This document shows positions 1 through 10,597 of a stretch of 64,000 bases of DNA, one piece after another (position 1 is the first letter of the stretch; each line of letters starts with the position of its first letter). The DNA lies in contig JALIGW010000001.1 of the NCBI GenBank assembly GCA_023053685.1, positions 157,685,547-157,749,546 on the forward strand, read 5' to 3'. Both the position numbers and the translations under genes were made by a program. This DNA is from Diadophis punctatus similis (lineage: Eukaryota > Chordata > Lepidosauria > Squamata > Dipsadidae). The notes below the pieces were generated by a model. That model worked only from the letters and a program-made list of their open reading frames with translations, was not told where the DNA came from and ran no database searches.

Positions 1-836
1 TCTCCACTAGCAGAAAAGGTGGGGTTGATAGTCAGCGAGTGTATTCTTCATTACATTCATAGGGAAGGAAGGATGAATGATCTGTACCTTTTATAGTGAC
101 TGATTCACAATCAAAGATATTAAAAAAATATGATATTTCTGGATTGGGGGGGGAAGACAATTTAGGAAAATGGCAGACAAGCAACCTAGCCTGTGCTCAG
201 GAGTAGTAGCTGTGCAATTCCAATATGATGCAAAACCGGTAAAGATTATATGAAAAAGAAAGTAGCACCAAATTGAGGATAAAGAAGAATTGTGCCCTGA
301 ACCAGGGCACAATTACATATTTGGACAGCCTTGGAAAAGAAATGAATAAATGCATGAAAGACCAGGAGATCAATGGCTGATGGTCTTGATTATATATTAT
401 ATTTAATTTCAGAACTAGCCTGTCTGGAAACATACACTGATGGAAACAGAAGTGGAAAGAATCTTTCATGTTTTGCTTCTGGGCTCCTCCTGGGTATCTA
501 GTTAGCCACTGTAGGAATAGAATACAGGACTATTAGGACTTTTTAGACTAATAAAGCACAGGTCTTCCAGCTAATCCTATGATCCTTTGCCTTAAGTACC
601 TGAAACTTAGTCCTCTTGAAAGCAGTGGCACTTATTTCTAGGATAGAGCAAAGCATATTTTTTTAGTGACAGACATAACAAATTACGAATGATATGAGAT
701 TACCAAGTATTCAGGTATGCCTTTGAAGATGAACCTATCTCCCCTCTTTTTCTTTCTGAGATATTGCACTGCAGGCAAAGGCATTGACTAGGGTTTCAGC
801 ACTAGTTTAAGCAGAGGCATAAATCCTTTATATATA
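1..836. other. AT-rich unique DNA, no gene seen
   Basis: No open frame here has a recognisable domain, and no repeat family was recognised. The few short open frames have no protein-like composition. Best read as intergenic or intronic background. Confidence 0.5.
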
Positions 837-844
837 GCATAGGG

Positions 845-1269
845 CAGTGATGGCTAACCTTTTTTTCCTCGGATGCCGAAAGCAAGCATGCACGCGCTAT
901 CGCACGCATGTGCATGCCCACACCCATAATTCAATGCCCCCCATGCACCCCATCCCCATGCACATGCATGCATGTCCCCTGCTCCCCAGTTTCCCAACTT
1001 CCGGTGGGCCCGGTAGGCCTGTTTTTCGCCCTCCCCAGGCTCCAGAGGCTTTCCTGGAGCCTAGGGAGGACAAAAATGGCCTTCCCCACCACCCCCCGGA
1101 TGCCCTCCAGAGGCCGAAAACACCCTCCCAGAGCCTCCGTGTGAGCCAAAAATCAGCTGGCTGGCGTGCACATGCACACTGGAGCTGAGCTAGGGCAACA
1201 GCTCGCGTGCCGGCAAATATGGCTCCACGTGCCACCTGTGGCACATGTGCCATAGATTCGCCATCACGG
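845..1269. mobile_element. Non-autonomous hAT element, 425 bp
   Basis: The ends are imperfect inverted repeats: the left end reads CAGTGATGGCTAACC and the complement of the right end reads CCGTGATGGCGAATC. An identical 8-bp duplication, gcataggg, flanks it at 837-844 and 1270-1277. An 8-bp duplication with CAG-type termini is the hallmark of the hAT superfamily. The GC- and CpG-rich interior (about 890-1220) has open frames on both strands, but none resembles a transposase, so it would depend on an enzyme supplied elsewhere. The perfect duplication suggests a fairly recent insertion. Confidence 0.85.
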
Positions 1270-1277
1270 GCATAGGG

Positions 1278-1925
1278 ACTGTGCAAAAAGATACAACCAG
1301 GCAGCAATATTCACAAAATCTATGTATAATGAGGAAAAGATGAGAAGAGAGATCATCTTGGGCTTAGACATTCAAGAGTGTTAGGCCTGGTTAATATTGG
1401 GTGAAAGATCTTCATGCAATACAAGGAAGTAGAGTAGACTGGGCAGCAAAAAGACCACTGAAGAAGAAGGGAACAGCAAACCCCCATATGGAAGTTTTAA
1501 CAAATTGTCTGTGTCGTCCCCGTCCCTGTCCCCCGTAATGTGACTAGTGAACTTATTTTCAGCTACTGTACATCATTTGATTTTCACTGATTGTATGCCT
1601 TTGTAATGTTTTATTGATATTTATTTTTTAGATCTTTGAATTGCTGTTCTGAAGAGAATGTGCTATATAAATGTTCCATTTACAAAATATGTTTTTAAAG
1701 AACCTAGAAAATTATCATGCCAATCCGGAAAACTAAATTGAAAAAAAAGTGCTTGATTACGATGTCCAAATTCAGTGATGAAGAGGGTTCCAATGTCTTA
1801 AGGTGATTAGTAGACAAAGGGTTTTCAGAAGGTCTGTTTAACTTATTTTTGAACACTGGGCCATATTTATTGTTGTAAGGAATATTCTTCTGGGTTCAGT
1901 TCCAAGTGGGAAAAAGACACTGGAT
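1278..1925. other. Unique AT-rich spacer
   Basis: No gene or known repeat was recognised. A pyrimidine-rich patch (cgtccccgtccctgtccccc) lies near 1515-1535. Confidence 0.4.
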
Positions 1926-1929
1926 TCAT

Positions 1930-2510
1930 GGAAGTTGCTTGGAAAGAAGGTTTAATGGAGGACAGGAGCACATGGCATGAGCTCCTGAACATAAAAGGTG
2001 GATCACATGCTTCCAGATGTTGGGTGAAGAGAGGAAAAAAAGGCCAAGATGCTGAGAGTTCCTTGTTTTATACCCTCTCTTGGGCCCCGCCCCAGGGGCC
2101 TGCTGCTCCTGTGCAAGAAATGCACTCTGATTGGCTGTCAGACTCCCATGGGGCCATGCAGGGGCAACTCTGTAGGCTGTGTTTTTGAGTTCAAGTTTGG
2201 CTGAGCCTTGCTGGGTGATGGTGTAATGAAAGCGCTCTGGGCAATTCCTAATATGGCTGTCTGAAGGAGGTAGATCTTTGCTATGTAGAATAGATTGGTC
2301 CAGGCTATTAACAAAGGTGGGGAGGGATGAGTGATCTGGGCCATTCCTTGATGGCACATTGACAAAGGTGGGGGCTACCAAGAGTGAGTCTTTTTTCTCC
2401 CTAAAAGCATGTTTACGGGGATATTCTATATAATATTCTGCCTTTTTAATATTTCCTAGGATATTTCATTTTTCTAGGAGAGGGGTGGGTGCTAACTTCC
2501 TACAATATCA
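1930..2510 (-). mobile_element. Possible solo LTR of an endogenous retrovirus-like element
   Basis: Read on the minus strand, the segment has promoter-like parts in LTR order: a CCAAT box (complement of ctctgattgg near 2125-2134), a TATA box (complement of ttttataccc near 2065-2074), and an ATTAAA polyadenylation signal about 115 bases downstream (complement of tttaatgg near 1950-1957). That spacing fits U3-R-U5. No flanking internal gag/pol sequence was seen, and I could not find a clear TG...CA boundary with a matching target duplication, so the edges are approximate. It could instead be an unrelated promoter-like repeat. Confidence 0.4.
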
Positions 2511-3526
2511 AGCCCCAATATATACAACTGTTAAAGAAATAAGGATCCCTGCATGACTGTTTGAGGTTTTGATGGCCTTCCATTTTATGTAATTTCAAGA
2601 AAAGTCAATAGGACTTTTGCAAGCTTCAAGATCATTATAATTTTTGAGGGGTATTCATTTATTGTCCTCATACATAAGAGATAATATTGTGCATTTTGGT
2701 TAGGCAGCATTACCCATTCCCTAGCCAGAGAATTTCCTAAGCAGATCTCTTTGTTTCTACTCTTACTGCAAAACTGCAAAAAAAAAAAAAAAGTCAAATT
2801 TGGCCCAGTGGAATTATTGCATCATTTAGTACATCTGGCCATGTGGTCACATGTCCTGCCATCACAAAAGAGACCTGCACACGCAGTGCAATTCCAGGTA
2901 AATGATGTATAGGAAACGGAGGGAGTTCATCGTAGCCCATCATTAACTTCATTTTGAGACAGTCCCAGAGGCTGTTCTTTAGCCACCAGCATTGTCAGCT
3001 GTCAATTGTGTCAAGCCAATAACATATTAGTTAGCAAGGGAGCAATGCAGAAATCAGCCATAGATCCAAATGCCTAAAAGATATAGGAGAATCTGGTAAT
3101 TATGTCCTGCAGCTGCCAGGGTTCTCCTTGGAGAGCACACAGAATATTGGTTGTGCCAGTTGAAACAGGAAAGATGACACCCTCCCCCACCAATGCTGTT
3201 ATAGTGGCTAACAATAGTCAGGCCTCCATGCTAACAGACTGTTGGGACTAGTTTGAAGATAGTGTGTCTAGTCTGTTAGAATGGAGGCCTTGCTATTCAA
3301 TCAATTTTGATAGTTCCCATCTCAATCTTAAGTATTTGTCTACTGTAACTGGTCACCTAACCCCGTGCAATGGGTAAGTATGGCATAGAAAGCTGAGGAG
3401 TGCAAAACCAAGGGATTTCCAACAATTAAGCAAGCCTTAATGCCAACATTTAGCCTATGGGGAAACGTTACACAGTCTTCAAAGCACAGGAAGGGAACTT
3501 TGGGCCCTCCAGGTGTTCCTGAACTC
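2511..3526. other. Unique spacer with one strong hairpin
   Basis: No gene recognised. Contains a poly-A run near 2777-2793 and the inverted repeat listed separately at 3213-3297. Confidence 0.4.
3213..3297. repeat. Short inverted repeat (hairpin), 28-nt arms
   Basis: The left arm 3213-3240 and the complement of the right arm 3270-3297 match at 25 of 28 positions, around a 29-nt loop. Size and shape resemble a microRNA precursor or a small fold-back repeat. Nothing in the sequence decides between these, and no target duplication was found. Confidence 0.6.
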
Positions 3527-3895
3527 CAGTGGTGGGTTCCTACTGGTGCAGTCGACTCTACCGCACAGGTAGCGGCCAGCAGATGACGCTATTTGCATGC
3601 AACAGCTTCAGTGCCATCTTCACCAGTCTATTGCGCGGCACCATCTCTTTTTTGGGAATTTTTGGGCTGATATTGCTTCCTGCACATGCGCGAAAGCAAA
3701 ATCTTGTGAGGGGATGCGCGTGCACGCAAGATTCAGCAAAAAAGCACCAAAATCACATGCGCGCGCACGTCCCCTTGCGAGATTTTGCTTCCGTGCATGC
3801 GCAGGAAGCAAAATGGCGTGAGGGGGGCGCGCGCCAAAACATGGTGATGCGTGCGCAGTGCACCGGTAGTGTGAAGAACAAGCAACCCGCCCCTG
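3527..3895. mobile_element. Non-autonomous hAT element, CAGTGGTGGGTTC family, 369 bp
   Basis: The left terminus CAGTGGTGGGTTCC and right terminus ...CAACCCGCCCCTG form imperfect inverted repeats. A perfect 8-bp duplication, ctgaactc, flanks it at 3519-3526 and 3896-3903. The interior is CpG- and GCGC-rich with purine/pyrimidine alternation (tgcgcgtgcacgc-type runs), and holds no transposase. Relatives with the same ends lie at 24458-24762, 25108-25242, 52489-52871 and 58073-58211. Confidence 0.85.
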
Positions 3896-3903
3896 CTGAA
3901 CTC

Positions 3904-4635
3904 CCAACATCCCCTGCCATTTACTATCCTGGCTGTAGCTGCTAATTTCAGCAACATCTGGAGAACCACAGAAGCCCACAATGACCTTAAGGAAAATTCA
4001 AAGCCTAATTCTGTTTCATGAAATGGTGGCTAAAATTGCTTGTATGCTGCCCAGAATTGTGCTATGTGAGAAGGGGATCCACATATAAAGGAACAATTAA
4101 TCAATCAATCAATCAATCAAAGCTATTTTAAAAAAAAGCAAAAGGGCTATTACACTTTGTAGCCCTCTATTCTGTAATACAAATACTATGTAAAATGCAG
4201 TACACAAACTCTGATTTCAGACTAAGGCATTGCAGGTTGCATAGATTTATTCACTATCTGCAAAGAACTTGTGATAACATGACAAACCAAGCTTTCACCT
4301 CTTTAGAAGTGTAAATAGCCAATTCCAAAACTTTGTATGCATTTTTGGGGAGGATGTAATTTATGTTGGGTGCATGGGTATCATTTGGTTTATATATGTG
4401 CATTGTATAACAGTGCAATGTGTGGAACATGTGCATACATATGTTGTATATGCAATATATGAAGAAAGCATAATATAGTTCTGTCCACTGTCAATTGTGG
4501 TTCTATTCACTTTTCATTCCCCACATCAACCTGTTTTACACAATGGGCTTTCTTTGTTTTTGTTTTGGACACAATGAAGTCAGGTGGATATGCATCTCTC
4601 ACACTATGATTCTCCACTCATGTTCTACAGTATAC
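3904..4635. other. Unique AT-rich spacer
   Basis: No gene recognised. Contains a short (AATC)n run at about 4097-4121. Confidence 0.4.
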
Positions 4636-4760
4636 CAGGGGTGTCAAACTCGATTTCATTGAGGGCTGCATCAGGTTTGATCTCGGGGGGCCAGGGTGGG
4701 TGTGGCCAGCTCAATGTCACTCGTGTCAGGGGCACCAGTGATGGCCTGAGGCTCTGAGCA
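4636..4760. mobile_element. Truncated hAT element, CAGGGGTGTCAAACTC family
   Basis: It begins with the terminus CAGGGGTGTCAAACTC shared with the complete copies at 10455-10589 and 37823-37956, but the matching right terminus is missing. Only the left part survives; the right edge is approximate. Confidence 0.55.
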
Positions 4761-5118
4761 CTTTGCCATTGCCATTTGCCATTTATTTACTCATCACATT
4801 GATATAGCTGGCATATGTGACTGTGGGTTCATCCAATAAAATCAGACCATAAAACAAACATTAAAAATTATACCATAATAAAAACTATTATAAAAATAAC
4901 AAAAACATTACTATTACATTAACTAGGCTATACTAGCAAATGTATTTATGCTTCTCTGTGCTAATATTATAATGTGTGAATCAGCAACAATCATGGTCTT
5001 CTTTGAGGAGTGCAATGAAATGAAATCAGAGGAGGGTTGAAAGAATCAGTGAAGGATATTACTGTATAATAAAACTCTGATTTTAAAAAAGTAATAGCAC
5101 CTAGATATTCTTGTCCAT

Positions 5119-5357
5119 TATTATTATTTTTTATTATTTTGTATTCCGTCTTTATTATTTTTACAAACAACACAAGGCGGCAAACATATCCAACACACTT
5201 TCTTCCTTATTTTCCCCACAACAACCGCACTGTGAGGTGAATTGGGCTAAGAGACTGGCCCAAAGTCACCCAGTTGGCTTTCATGACTAAGGCGGGACTG
5301 GAACTCACCATAGCCCACTTTCTAGTCTGGTGCCTTAACTACTAGACCAAACTGGCT
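5119..5357 (-). repeat. tRNA-derived squamate SINE (minus strand)
   Basis: On the minus strand it starts with a tRNA-like head (complement of ctagtctggtgccttaacta, an A-box-like 'tagtagttaaggc' context) and continues with the body whose complement reads cacaacaaccgcactgtgag and gactggcccaaagtcaccca. It ends in an AT-rich tail at the low-coordinate side. A second, headless copy lies at 6821-7034. It is non-coding and relies on LINE machinery. Confidence 0.7.
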
Positions 5358-5429
5358 AAAATGAAACCTAAACAGGTTTGGGTCTGATTTATACTTTGAT
5401 AGGATTCCTCCAGGAAGATGAACTTCCAA

Positions 5430-5615
5430 GGAGGAGGAGGAGGAGGAGGAGGAGGAGGAGGAGGAGGAGGAGGAGGAGGAGGAGGAGGAGGAGGAGGAGG
5501 AGGAGGAGGAGGAAGAAGAAGAAGAAGAAGAAGAAGAAGAAGAAGAAGAAGAAGAAGAAGAAGAAGAAGAAGAAGAAGAAGAAGAAGAAGAAGAAGAAGA
5601 AGAAGAAGAAGAAGA
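5430..5615. repeat. Compound (GGA)n-(GAA)n array
   Basis: A nearly pure purine strand: GGA repeats to about 5512, then GAA repeats to 5615. The open frames through it (poly-Arg/Lys, poly-Gly, poly-Ser) are repeat artefacts. All-purine strands of this length can form triplex DNA. Confidence 0.97.
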
Positions 5616-6820
5616 CAGTGATGAACTACCTCTATAATGTTGCAAAAGAAGGCACAAGGGTTTGTCTGCAAAATCATCAGGGGTGAGATGGTTGGTGAAT
5701 ATATATGTATCTGGACTATGGAAAATATTGGTCAGATTCAACCCCTGAAATCTCACATTAATAAACCAGGATGGTAGAATTAATCTTGTTAAGTCTTAAC
5801 AAGGGTAAATGCCATTTTCTTACCAGAAGAGAGCAATAATAGATCTAATTGCAGTTTTCATTCTCTTTCTGAAAATTCAATATCAAAGGTATTAATAAAC
5901 ATCTGTTTATCTAACTGTTAAGCACTCCGATTCCTTGTTTCTGCCAGTTCAGATGTTCCATTTCTTTGCCTACTGGCTGGCCCACAACTTCCTTTCTGCC
6001 TAGATCTGGCCACATACTTGATTTACTCAGAAAGTTGCTTTCACCTTGAGAGTTCTAGGACGCTCCAAGTGAAAGGAAACAAGTGAGAGGCCTCTGCTCC
6101 TCATCGTTTCATTGAAATGGAAAAATGGACTGGGGATGTTCAACAGAAGGCTCACCTTTTTCTCTCCTCCTTTCCCAGTGATGTTTATTGATTTGTCTAG
6201 TTCATAGGGAGCATCCCTTAATGTTCTGCTTTCATGTTTCTGCTTTGGTGCATGGGTGCAGAAAAGAATATTGCAAATTGATCTGCCTTTTTGGCCTTTG
6301 TTGGGAATGAACTTCTATTACATTACTTTCTCCGGCCTGTCATCTCACAGTTGCTTTGCCACTATATAATCAGCATGGCTAAACACCAGAGCTGAACTGA
6401 TTAATTTCCAGCATTCCTCACTGAACCCATTGATGGGCTTGCTGTTTGATGATCTATGCAATAGATGGCCACTTTTGATTGCTTGACCTTCGCCCTTAAA
6501 CCTTCAGCTGTCTATTCAAGCACCTGTTTAAGTTAACAGCACACACATGAGCCACTGTTTTTTCTTAGAGAAACTATAACAATAGATTACCCTTCTATAA
6601 GTACAAAAGCCGCCAGCCTTCCATGATGCTAACCATTGGAAACTCATCTAGATTTCAGATTTCACTTGTGGGCATAGGAGGTAGTTTAATTTTGAAAAGC
6701 TCTTTTTAAATTCTGTACAAACCTCATCCCAATCTCATGTTGAAATACATATCCTGTTAGCCATTTTTGGAAGACTTTGTTCTGATCCTGATTTATAAAA
6801 ATTACAGCAATGACATGCAA
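5616..6820. other. Unique DNA, possibly including conserved non-coding sequence
   Basis: No gene or repeat family recognised. About 5990-6560 is less AT-biased and more complex than its surroundings and free of recognisable repeats, which is the appearance of possible conserved non-coding DNA. This is inference only. Confidence 0.3.
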
Positions 6821-7034
6821 TTATTTTTATTTATTTGTATTCTATCTTTATTGTTTTTTTTAAATAAATAACTCAAGGCAGCAAACATGCCTTATCCTCC
6901 TCCTATTTTCCCCACAAACAACAACCCTGTGAGGTGAGTTGGACTAAGAGAGCCCAAAGTCACCCAGCCAGCTTTCATGCCTAAGGTGGGACTAGAACTC
7001 ACTGCCTCCTGGTTTCTAGCCTGGTGCCTTAATC
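6821..7034 (-). repeat. tRNA-derived squamate SINE, head missing (minus strand)
   Basis: Same body as 5119-5357 (ccccacaaacaacaaccctg, cccaaagtcacccagccagc, ctagcctggtgccttaa), again with its AT-rich tail at the low-coordinate side. The tRNA-like head is mostly lost at 7034, so the copy is 5'-truncated. Confidence 0.7.
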
Positions 7035-7672
7035 AAACATTACCTCAAACATTTTAAAAGATCAAAACACATGATTGCTATGCTCTCTCAGGAAATTCAC
7101 CCACATATTAATGATGGCAAAGTATATTTGGAGGACAAAAGTTTGAGAAGCAAATCCACTTTGCCACAGTGCATTTATCTGACAAATAGCTTTAAGTCAT
7201 CTTGTTTCTCTCTTGAGCATTCATTGATGTAGCTTTTGCGCTTAAACATCTTAGATGCATCCCTAAACATTAATGCATGACTCCTGAGCTACATAGGGAA
7301 TTAAGATGGCAAACATATTCTGAGAGCTATCATTTGCAACAGAGAGGAGATCTGCAAATACAACAGCTGAGCAGATCTTTGAGGTTATATTTTGCTTGTT
7401 TTGAACCTTTGATGAGGTTCTTTAATACAAAGAACCTCCTCAAAGCTCTTTTTGAGATGGAACACAACCCTCTGTTTTCTAAAAGTGAATTGGGAGAAGC
7501 TTGTGTACATTACGCTGCCTTTTTCAGACTTCACAAGTGCTGGTCTAGGCAGTGAAAAGACAAGAAAAATTTCATCAAGGTAAATCACAGACCTAGTAAC
7601 TACTGCCTTAATCTCAGATTAAAAAGAACTATATATTGTACACTATTCCTGTTATTCATTAAATATAGCCTG
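7035..7672. other. Unique spacer
   Basis: No recognised repeat. Open frames at 7277-7555 (plus, 92 codons) and 7385-7588 (minus, 67 codons) overlap each other and show no domain, so neither is called a gene. Confidence 0.35.
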
Positions 7673-7688
7673 TGTTTTCATTCCTCTT

Positions 7689-7879
7689 CATTCAATCAGG
7701 AGGCTGTGAGTTCGATCCTAAGTAGAGGCAGATATTTATCTCTCTGGGCACGATGAGAATATATCTGCTGAATATAACTCCTCATTGGCAACAGGAAAGG
7801 CATCTGGCCAGTAAACTCTCAGCTCTATTCAGTTGCCCAGACTCCACCCCGCAAGGGATTATGGGGTCATTAAAGATGA
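7689..7879 (+). repeat. Sauria-type SINE with BovB-like 3' tail
   Basis: The left part has a B-box-like tRNA motif (gagttcgatcc). The right part (gcaagggattatggggtcat) is the BovB-like tail that lets these SINEs use BovB reverse transcriptase. The element is flanked by an identical duplication of 14-16 bp, tgttttcattcctctt, at 7673-7688 and 7880-7895, proving target-primed insertion of a single unit. The head is truncated, so an A box is not clear. Confidence 0.8.
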
Positions 7880-7895
7880 TGTTTTCATTCCTCTT

Positions 7896-8275
7896 AGTAA
7901 TTTATACTTAGGGATATATACAAAACATTTATTAAAAATAATAAAGCAAAGAGTCAATTTTAGTATTTCATTTCATATTGAATCCCTCAGCTCTACCTGG
8001 TCAATATCCAAAATGATCCAGATATGAGTAGATGGAGTCTCCACAGGGGTCCCTTGCTAACACACATCTCAAAACAATTTGACCACCCCCACAGCTGTTT
8101 TGGTCCCAAACTATAGATGGAGCCATTCACAGCAATGCCACTTGGCATTTATGACCATTACTCAGATTTGGTTGAAAGTAATAAAACCGATTTCTCTTCT
8201 TCCCTGTTTAGCCTGGAAAATATTGGACATTAAAACAAAGTTTAAGGTCCTAATGCTGGAAAAGATGGAAGGAAA
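7896..8275. other. Unique spacer
   Basis: No gene or repeat family recognised. Confidence 0.35.
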
Positions 8276-8528
8276 GAGGAGGAGGAGGAGGAGGAGGAGG
8301 AGGAGGAGGAGGAGGAGGAGGAGGAGGAGGAGGAGGAGGAGGAGGAGGAGAAGGAGAAGGAGAAGGAGAAGGAGAAGGAGAAGGAGAAGGAGAAGGAGAA
8401 GGAGAAGGAGAAGGAGAAGGAGAAGGAGAAGAAGAAGAAGAAGAAGAAGAAGAAGAAGAAGAAGAAGAAGAAGAAGAAGAAGAAGAAGAAGAAGAAGAAG
8501 AAGAAGAAGAAGAAGAAGAAGAAGAAGA
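8276..8528. repeat. Compound (GGA)n-(GGAGAA)n-(GAA)n array
   Basis: About 250 bases of almost pure purine in three blocks: GGA to about 8350, GGAGAA hexamers to about 8430, then GAA to 8528. The 179-codon open frame across it is a poly-Arg artefact. Same block order as 5430-5615. Confidence 0.97.
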
Positions 8529-10446
8529 CAAGCAGCAAAGTGGATGAACTCAGTTACAGGGGTGATGAGTGCACTGTTGGAACAACTGAAAGACCAAGTT
8601 AGGAATAGATTGTCATAGAAAAAATCTGTCTATGTGGTTGCAAATTGAAGATGACTTAATGACACATAATCAATCAAACAAAAGGAAGCTATACATAGAA
8701 AGAAATTTGCTATAATAAAATCTGACTATAAAGGCTATGTTATACTATAATGCTATATATACTATTAACAGATACATTGGGGGTTTTAGCCCTCTATCTC
8801 ATGAAGTTGGCACCTTCATAAATCATTTTGTGACCTTCAAACTGTTCTTTGATGTCACAATTAACTATAGTTTTTAATATATATATTATTAAAATGTAAA
8901 TGTCATTTTACAAAGCAAACAGTTTGGTCTCTGAGATACAATTCTGTGCTGCAAAATGCTTTGGCAAGCAGACAGACTATAAATTGTAATGGTGCTTAGT
9001 TCAACATTGTGCTGTGATCACCATCTGATCATATCAATGTACCTGTTTCTCATATTCCTTCAGAAAAACCTGCTACTTCCACTTTAAATCAGAGTCTTAA
9101 CATTCTTATTTATCTCTGAAATCTTATTATAAAAGATCAAGATAAGACCTGACCCATGTTTTGGAGTTTAATGCTGCTGTCCTGAATACAGTTATTAGGA
9201 AATAACATCCATTGAACAAAATGGGAAAACAGTTCTGAGTAAAAATACATATGATTGCATTGTGATAATCTTAAATTTCATATACAAGAAAAGTGAAAAT
9301 CAGGGAAACAATTTTCTCTTTACTAACTGGTGAACAATCCCATTTCTCCTAGCTGGAAATGTAAATAAATTTACTTCAATGTATACAGCTTGGTAGTAAT
9401 TGTAGACTTGATGCAAATTATATTTTTACATCAGATTTATTCCATCTATAACATCAACTAACTTCATGTTTGTGTCATCACACCTTGCAGATTTTTTTAC
9501 TTCGTGATTATCTAAAGCACAATTAATTCTCTTAATGCATCACCACTAAATTTTTATGAGGAAGACAATCTGAATGCTGACCTAATTTCTTCACAAGACT
9601 TTACATTATGTAGCAGAGAATCAGTGGTGTCCCAGATACCTGAAGCAAATATTTTAAAGATTAAAATCACTGATGAAATATGTACTTTTTCACAGACTCG
9701 TTTTAATACCTTGGTGATTTCCTTTCCTTTTCCTTTTTTTAAACTTGTAAACTATTCAGCTAAATGAATTCTCTGCAATGAATAATGTTTTTGTGGAAAG
9801 TAAATTCAAAACTACAGAAGGGAAATCAAGACTGAATAATAATAGGAGAACATAACTTTAATCTGACTTGAGCTAATAAAGTGAGACAACCAGTCTAGAA
9901 GAAAGTTTTCAAACAACCATACAGACTCCTGTTTCAAAGGAAAAGTGATCTCTCTTCATTAAACCAAATAAATACTTCTGTGCTAGACAGAAAATAATGA
10001 AGAATCCTTATTAAATTTTACTATAATACACTTTGAGCACCATGCATGTTTAACTTTAATAACAATAGGTAAGCCGCACTGAATTCTGTAAGGATAATCA
10101 AATATTTAAAACCACATAAAACCACATTTGCCTATAATGGGCTACTGAACATACAATATATAACAATGGATGTTACATGGGTATTTCTGCTTATGCCCGC
10201 CATTCATAACCTTATGTCCTGTCCTTCTTTTAATGATTTTATCCATAGCATCTTGAAATGTACTGTCATCTTAGTAGTTGCTTTAACAAATAGATATTTA
10301 TGGAATATGGCCTTAAACATATCAGAGTACAGTATTAAATATAGTAGCCCCAAACCATACAAATGTATATGGTTTTTGTAGAAATATTGGTATAATATTT
10401 TTATTTGGTTTTAAAAATGAATTCCTTGGGGCGGTCTATAGATTCT
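8529..10446. other. AT-rich unique DNA, no gene seen
   Basis: Low-GC sequence without a recognisable repeat, long open frame or RNA gene. The only open frame of note, 10166-10381, has no protein-like features. Confidence 0.45.
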
Positions 10447-10454
10447 GTCTAGAC

Positions 10455-10589
10455 CAGGGGTGTCAAACTCACGTCGTCACAGCGGCATCATATGACGTAT
10501 TAGGACTTTTTTCCCCTTCACTAAACTGGGCATGGGCATGGTCAGTGCATGACACATGTGGCCCATGGGACATGAGTTTGACAGCCCTG
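10455..10589. mobile_element. Complete short hAT element, CAGGGGTGTCAAACTC family, 135 bp
   Basis: The left end CAGGGGTGTCAAACTC and right end GAGTTTGACAGCCCTG are near-perfect inverted repeats. A perfect 8-bp duplication, gtctagac, sits at 10447-10454 and 10590-10597. The interior (tcatatgacgtattaggact, ccttcactaaactgggcatg) is shared with 37823-37956. It is non-coding. Confidence 0.88.
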
Positions 10590-10597
10590 GTCTAGAC

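Noticed and set aside
897..1307. Overlapping open frames of 136, 113 and 78 codons
   Set aside because: They arise from the CpG-rich interior of a small hAT element on both strands; none resembles a transposase.
5322..5756. Open frames giving poly-Ser, poly-Arg, poly-Gly and poly-Lys proteins
   Set aside because: They are translations of the GGA/GAA array in every frame; no flanking coding sequence.
8079..8618. 179-codon open frame rich in arginine
   Set aside because: Produced by the purine array 8276-8528; the flanks have no recognised coding signal.
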